NCBI GenBank assembly: GCA_905235815.1
Contig: CAJOMT010000088.1
Coordinates: 1-5,235, forward strand
Reading direction: 5' to 3'
Length of the DNA: 5,235 bases
Source of the DNA: an uncultured Clostridia bacterium
Lineage (GTDB): Bacteria > Bacillota > Clostridia > Christensenellales > Borkfalkiaceae
Positions 1-5,235 of this stretch are shown one piece after another. Every line of letters begins with the position of its first letter. Within the stretch, counting starts at the first letter, position 1. The notes below the pieces were generated by a model. The model did not search any database. It saw only the letters and a program-made list of their open reading frames with translations, and was not told the DNA's origin. Position numbers and translations under genes: made by a program.

Positions 1-1065
1 AATACTAAATTCACAGTAGTAGCGACTTACTATGAACATTTAATAGACAAGTCGTTCACCGTAGAAAGTGCGGAATACACGGTAGTTACTTCCGAAGAAA
101 TAGAGATTTCGGAAGAACAGATGATAGCGAAGAACAGAAACAATCAAGCGATTGAACTTGATTTAAGCGAAAACGATATAGAGCAAATCACTTCTGTTTC
201 AGTCGGCAATGCGGTTATAACCGACTATGCTTTTGAAGACGGCGTGCTTTCAATCGGTGCGGACAAAATAAGTGCGAACGGACATTTAGGCGTTGCGGTA
301 GCGGCGAAAACGTCCACCGGCTATCTCTCGGTATCTGCAAGCGCTTACGTAGTTGACTATGCACTCGGCACGGCTGCGGAATTCAGAGCTTTCCAGAATG
401 TATATCTTAATAATGCGATAACCGCAAACAATGGATTTAAGTACGTTATTCTTACGGACGATATCGATATGTCGGGTGAAACAGCATTAAATACATCTGC
501 AAAACAGAGCGTCTTCTACGGTGTGTTTGACGGTCAAGGTCATACGATCGACGGTTTGAAAGCGACTTACGGACTATTCTATAAAACGGGCGCCACGGGA
601 AAAGAACAGACTATAATTAAAAACGTTGCGTTTACGAACGCTCTCGACCCGACGGCGAATGGTTCGGCACACAGCGGCTTGTTCGGTTTCGGCGTTTACG
701 ATTTAACGCTCGATAACGTGTATATCGATTATACGATTGCTTCGTCGAACGGAAGTCCTTATACGAGTACATTTTCGTGTTGGGCATACGGTAAACTGAT
801 CGTTAATAATACGGTAATTAAACTGACCAACAAGAATAATGTCGGCGCGTTGGTAAATGGTTTCCAACCCGGCGGTTCGTTGACGGTATCGAACGTTTAC
901 GTAATAAGCACAACTCATAACAATACTTTGGACGGTACGCAAGCGGGCAATATATACGCAAACGAAGAGGCGTTTAAAGAGGCTGTAACCGAAATTCCCG
1001 AAGGGTTCAACACCGAATACTGGGAAATGGCAGACGGATTGCTTACGTTTAAATCAGCAGAATAA
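1..1065 (+). CDS. C-terminal part of a large extracellular protein with Ig-like and GLUG-like beta-helix segments (5' end outside window)
   Basis: The reading frame is open from base 1 to the TAA at 1063-1065, giving 354 visible residues; the true start lies upstream. The first ~125 residues are strand-rich, alternating Val/Ile/Thr/Tyr sequence of the kind seen in bacterial Ig-like domains. From about residue 125 the pattern changes to one seen in GLUG-type or pectate-lyase-like beta-helix proteins: an Asp-rich turn (DDIDMSG, 153-159), then FDGQGHTI (176-183), then repeated short strands with Gly-Leu-Phe turns (191-193, 226-230) and Asn-rich turns. The protein ends with a short helix and a YWEMADG-type tail. 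No LPXTG motif, hydrophobic C-terminal anchor or catalytic motif is visible. It is probably surface-exposed or secreted, with a binding or adhesion role, but the function is unknown. The ATG at 121 has a GGAAG upstream, yet a start there would lack a signal peptide and would split a continuous beta-rich region, so I treat it as internal. The gene is separated from the next by a terminator and is probably transcribed independently of it. Confidence 0.8.
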   Translation, partial: NTKFTVVATYYEHLIDKSFTVESAEYTVVTSEEIEISEEQMIAKNRNNQAIELDLSENDIEQITSVSVGNAVITDYAFEDGVLSIGADKISANGHLGVAVAAKTSTGYLSVSASAYVVDYALGTAAEFRAFQNVYLNNAITANNGFKYVILTDDIDMSGETALNTSAKQSVFYGVFDGQGHTIDGLKATYGLFYKTGATGKEQTIIKNVAFTNALDPTANGSAHSGLFGFGVYDLTLDNVYIDYTIASSNGSPYTSTFSCWAYGKLIVNNTVIKLTNKNNVGALVNGFQPGGSLTVSNVYVISTTHNNTLDGTQAGNIYANEEAFKEAVTEIPEGFNTEYWEMADGLLTFKSAE

Positions 1066-1076
1066 AGCAAATATAA

Positions 1077-1104
1077 ATTTCTCGTTTTCGTCATGGCGAG
1101 AAAT
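1077..1104. repeat. Inverted repeat / small hairpin after the first gene
   Basis: ATTTCTCG at 1077-1084 is exactly complementary to CGAGAAAT at 1097-1104, giving an 8-bp stem with a 12-base loop; two further T-G wobbles could close the loop slightly. It lies 11 bases after the stop codon of the first gene. No T-run follows it on the + strand, so it is not a classical terminator by itself. It may protect the mRNA 3' end, act as a protein site, or be chance. Confidence 0.4.
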
Positions 1105-1150
1105 GAAATAAAACGGCAGTTTATTAACGTGCCGCACTGACGAATAAAAG

Positions 1151-1197
1151 CAGTATATATTCGCGTCAATTTTTGGCGCGGATATATAACTGTTTTT
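1151..1197 (+). terminator. Strong Rho-independent terminator after the first gene
   Basis: Bases 1154-1169 pair with 1173-1188 around a 3-base loop (1170-1172). The stem has a GC core, CGCG at 1162-1165 with CGCG at 1177-1180, one T-G wobble on each side of the core (1166/1176 and 1161/1181), and an A/T-rich outer part. After a single-base bulge at 1189, CAG (1151-1153) pairs with CTG (1190-1192). Five Ts follow directly at 1193-1197. The A run at 1146-1149 upstream could pair with the T run, so the element may also work on the opposite strand. It ends 32 bases before the next start codon and should insulate the downstream operon from the first gene. Confidence 0.85.
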
Positions 1198-1229
1198 GGG
1201 CATAATGCTAAAACTTTAAAAGAGGAAAA

Positions 1230-2483
1230 ATGAAGAAGCTTATTTATAAAATTATGAGTTGTATTATTTCTGTTACTTTACTTACATGTGGCTTTGTTTC
1301 TTGTGCCGCTAACGGCACTTCGAGCGGCGGAAGCAAAAAATCGGGGAGCGATGAACACGCTTCAACGCCCGTAGATGATTTGGCTACCGATACCGAAAGC
1401 GAAAGCGCAAGCGAGAGCACTTCGGAATCGGATTCGACGGAGGATCCCGTAACCCCGAGACCTCAACCGTCCGACAAGACGGAGTTATACGTATTCGCAC
1501 CGTATAACGGCAGTTTAATGGAATCCATAGTCATCAAGACGAAAAACAATAAACTTATAGTTATAGACGGAGGAATAGACAGTACAGGCGCTAACAGCGA
1601 GCCGTATTTGCCGTCGGCATTGCGGTCGATTTTGTGCCTTAAAGAGGGAGAATACTTCGAGGTAGAGGCGTGGTTTTTATCGCACGGACATAAAGACCAT
1701 ATACGAGAACTCGTAAAATGTTTATATAACTATTCGAGCAAGTCGAATTATAAAATAAACAATTTTTATTTTGATTTTCCCGATTTTCACGAATATTATG
1801 CGGCGAGGGACGGTAGGCCGGCGTACGAAAACGGAAATCCCGATCAAGACTACGTCGACGATTTAAAAGCCAACCTTAACGCCTATGCAAGATTGAATAA
1901 TATAGAAATTAAGAGCGAGAGCGGCGACTGGTACGACGACCTTAACGGTGCGGTTATCAATGCGGCGGCTATTGAAAACGGACTGGATATTTGGGTAGAC
2001 GACGTGCGGTTTGAGATAATGCAGACTTGGGATTATTCTGGCAGGAGTAGTTCTAACGACGTCAATGAAACGAGTTTGGTAATGCGAGCATGGGTTGACG
2101 GACAAAGTATTCTGTTTTTAAACGACGCAACGCCCGGAGCGGGATCTCGCCTTGCCTTTAAATACGGAAACGATTTAAAGAGCGATATAGTACAAATGGC
2201 ACACCACGGACAAAGAGGGGTAACCGAGAACGTTTACAAACTTGTAAAGGCGCCGGTTCATCTGTGGTGTACGCCGCTGTGGGTATGGAATAATCCGTCC
2301 GGAATCTACGAGATTTCTCAAAACCGAAAATGGGTGAACGACGGAGTAGATTTTACCGAGCCGGACGCACACAATATCGTCGCTTGCAAATATGAAGCAT
2401 ACCCAAGCGATCCTACGAGTATAGAAGATTGGGACAAAGTAAAAGACGGAATGAAAATTACTCTTCCGTATAACCCTGATTGA
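1230..2483 (+). CDS. Lipoprotein with ComEC/Rec2-like metallo-beta-lactamase-fold hydrolase domain
   Basis: This 417-residue protein is predicted to be a surface-tethered metal-dependent hydrolase. Residues 1-24 form a lipoprotein signal peptide (KK, hydrophobic core, then F-V-S-C with Cys25 as the lipidation site; Phe at -3 is slightly atypical). Residues 26-83 form a disordered linker with a Ser/Glu repeat (about 55-72). The MBL domain starts near 85: the DGG turn is at 113-115 and the metal motif H-G-H-K-D-H at 152-157 (H152, H154, D156, H157). N-E-T-S-L-V at 279-284 and L-N-D-A with D299 match the family's N-x-S-L-V and TGD strand pair, and A-H-H-G at 324-327 gives the late histidine. This order and spacing resemble the C-terminal MBL domain of ComEC/Rec2 proteins; no membrane channel domain is present. 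The only His between 157 and 325 is H187, so the usual third metal-1 ligand is uncertain. The substrate is unknown: a phosphodiester or nucleic acid is plausible by family, but other MBL activities cannot be excluded. It is the first gene after the terminator and is followed 42 bases later by the transporter genes. Confidence 0.85.
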   Translation: MKKLIYKIMSCIISVTLLTCGFVSCAANGTSSGGSKKSGSDEHASTPVDDLATDTESESASESTSESDSTEDPVTPRPQPSDKTELYVFAPYNGSLMESIVIKTKNNKLIVIDGGIDSTGANSEPYLPSALRSILCLKEGEYFEVEAWFLSHGHKDHIRELVKCLYNYSSKSNYKINNFYFDFPDFHEYYAARDGRPAYENGNPDQDYVDDLKANLNAYARLNNIEIKSESGDWYDDLNGAVINAAAIENGLDIWVDDVRFEIMQTWDYSGRSSSNDVNETSLVMRAWVDGQSILFLNDATPGAGSRLAFKYGNDLKSDIVQMAHHGQRGVTENVYKLVKAPVHLWCTPLWVWNNPSGIYEISQNRKWVNDGVDFTEPDAHNIVACKYEAYPSDPTSIEDWDKVKDGMKITLPYNPD

Positions 2484-2525
2484 GATAAAAACAGATGCTG
2501 ATACATTTTTGTCGGGAGTGAGCAA

Positions 2526-3443
2526 ATGACAAGTCGTACTAAAAATTCAAGACAAAGAAAGATTTTCATATTTTGTTTGGTTATAATACCGTTACTTAAT
2601 TTTTTGGTGTTTTATATATACGTTAACTTTAATTCCATACTGATGGCGTTTCAGACGATAGAGAACGGCAAATCTATATGGTCGATGAAAAATTTTCAAA
2701 TGTTGTTCGACGAGATCAAGATACCGGGCTCGGTATTTTGGGAAGCGCTCAGAAACACCGGACTGTTTTTCTTGCAAGGTTTTATAACCGGTATAATAAC
2801 GGGATTTATCATCTGCTACTTTTTGTATTCGGGAATACCGGGTTCGAAAATATTCAGAATTTTACTGTTTTTGCCCGGAATGATATCGACTGTCGTTATC
2901 TGTAAATTGTTCGAGATGGTCGTCGGTTTCGAGGGGCCGGGACCGGTAGCGTGGCTCGTGCAAAAATTAAACGGGCTGGATAGAGTGCCGACGCTCCTCT
3001 CCGATCCGAGATATGCGATGCCTACACTGTTATTTTATAATATTTGGTTCGGCATTGCGGGGAATATGGTTCTCTATCTCGGCGCATTGAACCGTATACC
3101 GAAAGACGTACTCGAATACGCAAAACTCGACGGTTGCGGTTGGGTAAGGGAATTATTACAGATAATTTTGCCGCTGATATGGCCTACGATGATAACGTTT
3201 ATCACCATTCAGTTTACGGGAATATTCGGGGCGTCAGGACCTATATTCCTATTCACTCAAGGTAAGTACGGAACTTATACGATTGCGTACTGGTTATTTG
3301 AAAAGATATACAATATGCCTGAGAATTCGCCGTCTTTAAACTATGCGTCGGCAATCGGGTTATTCTTTACGCTTATTGCGCTGCCGATAGTATTCTCGGT
3401 TCGCTGGGGACTTGGCAAACTTCAAGAGGCTGCGGAATATTAA
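2526..3443 (+). CDS. Carbohydrate ABC transporter permease, MalF/UgpA/LplB type
   Basis: This 305-residue integral membrane subunit of a CUT1-family importer forms half of the transmembrane pathway. Six hydrophobic segments are visible, at roughly residues 13-38, 77-101, 109-133, 165-187, 214-236 and 272-295. The cytoplasmic EAA loop that contacts the ATPase is complete: E197-Y-A-K-L-D-G203, then nine residues, then I213-I-L-P216, matching the family pattern of Gly, nine residues, I-x-L-P. Length and N-terminal position in the permease pair fit the MalF-like partner, in the short form without the large periplasmic insertion of E. coli MalF. The start at 2526 is supported by GGGAG at 2514-2518, seven bases upstream. 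It follows the MBL lipoprotein by 42 bases and precedes the second permease by 13, so the pair is surely co-transcribed. The substrate cannot be read from the sequence: sugar, oligosaccharide and glycerol-phosphate-like solutes are all transported by this family. Confidence 0.93.
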   Translation: MTSRTKNSRQRKIFIFCLVIIPLLNFLVFYIYVNFNSILMAFQTIENGKSIWSMKNFQMLFDEIKIPGSVFWEALRNTGLFFLQGFITGIITGFIICYFLYSGIPGSKIFRILLFLPGMISTVVICKLFEMVVGFEGPGPVAWLVQKLNGLDRVPTLLSDPRYAMPTLLFYNIWFGIAGNMVLYLGALNRIPKDVLEYAKLDGCGWVRELLQIILPLIWPTMITFITIQFTGIFGASGPIFLFTQGKYGTYTIAYWLFEKIYNMPENSPSLNYASAIGLFFTLIALPIVFSVRWGLGKLQEAAEY

Positions 3444-3452
3444 AGGAGAAGG
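3444..3452 (+). promoter_or_regulatory. Ribosome binding site that sets the start of the second permease
   Basis: AGGAGAAGG lies right after the stop codon of the first permease. Its GGAG core (3445-3448) is eight bases before the ATG at 3457. The in-frame TTG at 3412 lies inside the upstream gene and has no comparable site, so this element decides in favour of 3457. Confidence 0.85.
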
Positions 3453-3456
3453 TTTT

Positions 3457-4392
3457 ATGAGTGTAATTGATGAAACGAATAACGAAACGACTTTCGACAG
3501 AGTTGACGAAACGTCGCCTTCGCCTAATAAAAAACATAAGAAACTGTTTAAAAAATCACCGAGCAGAACGATTGCCGAAACCGTTATGTTCATAATTTTG
3601 CTGATTATCTGCGGATCGTACCTATATATCCTTATTTGGGGTTTCGTTATGGGTTGTATGACGCATACGCAAGTTGTTACGGATCCGTTTTCATTGCCGT
3701 ATGAATGGCATTTAGGAAATTACATAGAAGCGTTCAAAAAACTTGAAGTAAACGGCACGAATATGATCCAGATGATAGGCAACAGCTTATGGATGACGAT
3801 CGGCGGCGGCTTTTTGGACGTGTTCTGTTCGCTTATGCTTGCCTATGCATGCGGAAAGTTCAGATTTTTCGGTAGAAACGTATTGCACGCTACGTCGATC
3901 GTTATAATGGTATTGCCGATTATCGGCAGCGGCGGCGCATATTACAGATTGATATACAACTTACATCTGAACGACTCTATGTTGTACCTTGTAACGTTCT
4001 GTACGGGGTTCGGTATGCAGTACATAATACTTTACGGCTTTATGCAAAATTTATCGTGGAGTTATGCGGAAGCGGCATATATAGACGGAGCGAGTGAAGC
4101 GCAGGTGTTTTTTAAGGTAATGATACCGATGTGTATTTCGCCTATTTGCGCATTGTTCGTACTTCGTTCGATAGGTATCTGGAACGATTACTCCACGTCG
4201 CTATTGTATTTAAAACAAATGCCGACGCTTGCAACGGGACTTTATATTTTCAAATCGCAGATGACGTATAAAGTAAGAATGGACATATTGATTGCGGCGT
4301 CAATGCTCTCGATAATACCGGTTTTGATTTTGTTTTTGATATTCAACAAGACGTTACTGGATCTGGATCTGAGCGGCGGTATCAAAGGATAA
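3457..4392 (+). CDS. Carbohydrate ABC transporter permease, MalG/UgpE/LplC type
   Basis: This 311-residue protein is the partner permease of the CUT1 importer. The start at ATG 3457 is chosen from the strong upstream ribosome binding site; an in-frame TTG at 3412 would add 15 residues and overlap the previous gene. The first ~40 residues are hydrophilic, acidic then Lys-rich, longer than the usual short cytoplasmic tail of this family. Membrane segments follow at about 42-67, 107-133, 143-165, 176-197, 223-242 and 276-297. The EAA loop is canonical: E205-A-A-Y-I-D-G211, nine residues, then V221-M-I-P224. W242-N-D-Y245 corresponds to the WN(D/E) motif common in MalG-like proteins, and the protein ends in G-G-I-K-G, as many of this group do. 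It is spaced 13 bases from the first permease and is followed by the substrate-binding protein gene after an A-rich gap. Confidence 0.93.
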   Translation: MSVIDETNNETTFDRVDETSPSPNKKHKKLFKKSPSRTIAETVMFIILLIICGSYLYILIWGFVMGCMTHTQVVTDPFSLPYEWHLGNYIEAFKKLEVNGTNMIQMIGNSLWMTIGGGFLDVFCSLMLAYACGKFRFFGRNVLHATSIVIMVLPIIGSGGAYYRLIYNLHLNDSMLYLVTFCTGFGMQYIILYGFMQNLSWSYAEAAYIDGASEAQVFFKVMIPMCISPICALFVLRSIGIWNDYSTSLLYLKQMPTLATGLYIFKSQMTYKVRMDILIAASMLSIIPVLILFLIFNKTLLDLDLSGGIKG

Positions 4393-4428
4393 AAAATAAA
4401 AATAAAAAAAATAAAAAAAATAAAAAAA
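4391..4428 (+). repeat. Low-complexity A tract interrupted by single Ts in front of the binding-protein gene
   Basis: From the last two bases of the permease stop codon to 4428 the sequence is 34 A and 4 T, with single Ts at 4397, 4403, 4412 and 4421. The last two units are 9 bases long (T followed by eight or seven As). There is no G or C for 38 bases, in sharp contrast to the surrounding coding DNA. It cannot fold, so it probably leaves the ribosome binding site at 4428-4434 fully single-stranded. Confidence 0.85.
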
Positions 4429-4434
4429 GAGGAG
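4428..4434 (+). promoter_or_regulatory. Strong ribosome binding site of the binding-protein gene
   Basis: AGAGGAG is a near-perfect Shine-Dalgarno sequence, seven bases before the ATG at 4442. It follows the unstructured A tract, a combination expected to give high translation. That suits a substrate-binding protein, which is usually needed in excess over its permeases. Confidence 0.8.
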
Positions 4435-4441
4435 AATTGTT

Positions 4442-5235
4442 ATGAAAAAATTACTTGCACTGTTAATGACGGTCGTTATGGCGTTCGGAATGTTCGTAAT
4501 GACCGCTTGCGGAGGAAACAAGCCGGCGTCAAACACCGAAGCTGACCTCGAGATTTTCCACTGGGACGCCGGAAACGGCAGCGAGTGGCTCAGACGCACG
4601 ATAGCGGCGTTCAAAGAGAAGTTTCCCGAAGTCAACGTTATCGAGAAATTCAGCGAGATAAACGATACGTGGCAAAACGAATTGCAAGACCCGAAAAACA
4701 ACACTGTAGATCTCTATATTTCAACGATGACCAACTTCTTGGCGTATACCGACTATATCGAACCGCTCGACGACATTTTCAATGAAAAATGGGGAAATGA
4801 AAGCAAGACTTTACTCGAAAAGAACAATCAGTTCATACTCGATTCTTATCGTGGTGAAGACGGAAAGTTATATGCTTCCACTTACGGCGGCGGAGTTTGC
4901 GGAATAGTTTATAATAAGACTGTATTCGAACAAAAGGGATATAAGATTCCTCGTACTACTCAAGAACTCGCGGCTCTTGCCGGTGATATGGTAGACGACA
5001 GATATACTCCGTTTATACACTGCAATAACGCCGATTATTGGCTCTATGCGGTAATGCCGTGGGCAGGACAGTACGGCGGAATAGACGAAGTGTATAATTT
5101 CTGGCAAGCTAAATACGTCGATCCCGAAACCGGCGCAGTTTCTCAACCTGATATAAGGGCATTAACTACCGAAGGCAGAGAAAAGGCGCTTGAAGCCCTC
5201 TACGACGTCATTGCACCTTACGGATATACTTATTC
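4442..5235 (+). CDS. ABC transporter substrate-binding lipoprotein, carbohydrate type (3' end outside window)
   Basis: The frame is open from ATG 4442 to the window end: 264 complete residues, of perhaps 420-550 usual for the family. Residues 1-22 are a lipoprotein signal peptide (KK, a Leu/Met/Val-rich core, then M-T-A-C with Cys23 as the lipidation site), followed by a short Gly/Asn/Ser linker. The mature protein starts with a strand, L-E-I-F-H-W (36-41), then a helix ending in A-A-F-K-E-K-F-P (55-62), the typical opening of extracellular family 1 solute-binding proteins. Another family pattern is at 141-176: G-K-L-Y, a Gly-rich turn, G-I-V-Y-N-K (154-159), then a helix, I-P-x-T and Q-E-L. 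Several aromatic residues (W200, Y202, W207, Y211, W221) could line a sugar pocket, but this is inference. It is tethered outside the membrane and delivers substrate to the two permeases just upstream. Placing the binding protein after the permeases is less common than first place but is known. Confidence 0.92.
   Translation, partial: MKKLLALLMTVVMAFGMFVMTACGGNKPASNTEADLEIFHWDAGNGSEWLRRTIAAFKEKFPEVNVIEKFSEINDTWQNELQDPKNNTVDLYISTMTNFLAYTDYIEPLDDIFNEKWGNESKTLLEKNNQFILDSYRGEDGKLYASTYGGGVCGIVYNKTVFEQKGYKIPRTTQELAALAGDMVDDRYTPFIHCNNADYWLYAVMPWAGQYGGIDEVYNFWQAKYVDPETGAVSQPDIRALTTEGREKALEALYDVIAPYGYTY

Larger units (their letters stand above)
1066..1229. other. Intergenic region with hairpins; operon promoter presumably here but not resolved
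   Basis: This 164-base gap contains no credible ORF. It holds two inverted repeats listed separately (1077-1104 and the terminator at 1151-1197) and a weaker 5-bp one, CGGCA at 1114-1118 with TGCCG at 1130-1134. The downstream operon needs a promoter, but none is convincing: TATAAA at 1072-1077 and CATAAT at 1201-1206 resemble -10 boxes, and neither has a good -35 box at the right distance. AAGAGGA at 1220-1226 is the ribosome binding site of the next gene, with a short 3-base spacer. Confidence 0.5.

Noticed and set aside
121..123. ATG at 121 as the start of the first gene
   Set aside because: The same frame is open to base 1 with continuous beta-rich sequence, and a protein starting here would lack the signal peptide expected for this kind of protein. 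The GGAAG before it is probably chance.
1201..1206. CATAAT as the -10 box of the operon promoter
   Set aside because: It matches five of six bases, but there is no -35 box 16-18 bases upstream (that position lies in the terminator stem) and no correctly placed TG extension. It is possible but unsupported.
2487..2510. A5/T5 inverted repeat between the MBL gene and the first permease, as a terminator
   Set aside because: It has only five A-T pairs around a 14-base loop and no T run afterwards; it is too weak to stop transcription.
2175..2569. Overlapping antisense ORFs at the end of the MBL gene
   Set aside because: They have no recognisable domain or ribosome binding site and shadow a gene with clear motifs.
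3412..3456. Upstream TTG start for the second permease (15 extra residues)
   Set aside because: It lies inside the first permease gene and lacks a good ribosome binding site, whereas ATG 3457 has an excellent one eight bases upstream of it.
4354..4704. Antisense ORF rich in Phe/Tyr/Leu across the A tract
   Set aside because: Its hydrophobic run is just the reverse reading of the A tract, and it overlaps two well-supported genes on the + strand.
1..5235. CRISPR array, tRNA or rRNA genes, insertion sequences, phage genes
   Set aside because: I saw no regularly spaced repeats, tRNA-like cloverleaf, rRNA-like stretch, transposase or terminal inverted repeats; the window is almost fully occupied by ordinary coding genes.

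Overview
The window holds five same-strand (+) genes in two blocks: the 3' end of a large extracellular beta-rich protein, a Rho-independent terminator, and then the start of an apparent operon. The operon encodes a lipoprotein with a metallo-beta-lactamase (MBL) fold, two carbohydrate-type ABC transporter permeases and a lipoprotein substrate-binding protein, which is cut by the window end. Both window edges fall inside genes. The moderately AT-rich DNA, strong GGAG-type Shine-Dalgarno sites, a U-tailed hairpin terminator, lipobox signal peptides and surface proteins with Ser/Thr/Glu linkers fit a Gram-positive, Clostridia-like (Bacillota) organism, probably a gut anaerobe. That placement is an impression from style, not from any marker gene.

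Layout: 1-1065 is the C-terminal 354 residues of an exported-looking protein with an Ig-like segment followed by a GLUG-like beta-helix segment. 1066-1229 is an intergenic stretch rich in inverted repeats and ending in a strong terminator (1151-1197). 1230-2483 encodes a lipoprotein with a Ser/Glu-rich tether and a ComEC/Rec2-like MBL hydrolase domain. 2526-3443 and 3457-4392 encode two MalF/MalG-type permeases, each with a clean EAA loop; the second starts at the ATG at 3457 rather than at an upstream in-frame TTG. 4393-4441 contains an unusual almost pure A tract leading into a strong ribosome binding site. 4442-5235 is the N-terminal 264 residues of the cognate substrate-binding lipoprotein.

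How they fit together: the permeases and binding protein form a CUT1-type importer for a sugar, oligosaccharide or sugar-phosphate-like solute. No ATPase is visible, so it lies beyond the window or is a shared MsmK-type subunit encoded elsewhere. The surface MBL lipoprotein sits directly upstream with a 42-base gap. It could process an extracellular substrate whose product is imported, but this is inference from position only. The MBL lipoprotein is the least ordinary item: it looks like the hydrolase domain of ComEC without the DNA channel, moved onto a lipid anchor and placed next to a solute importer.
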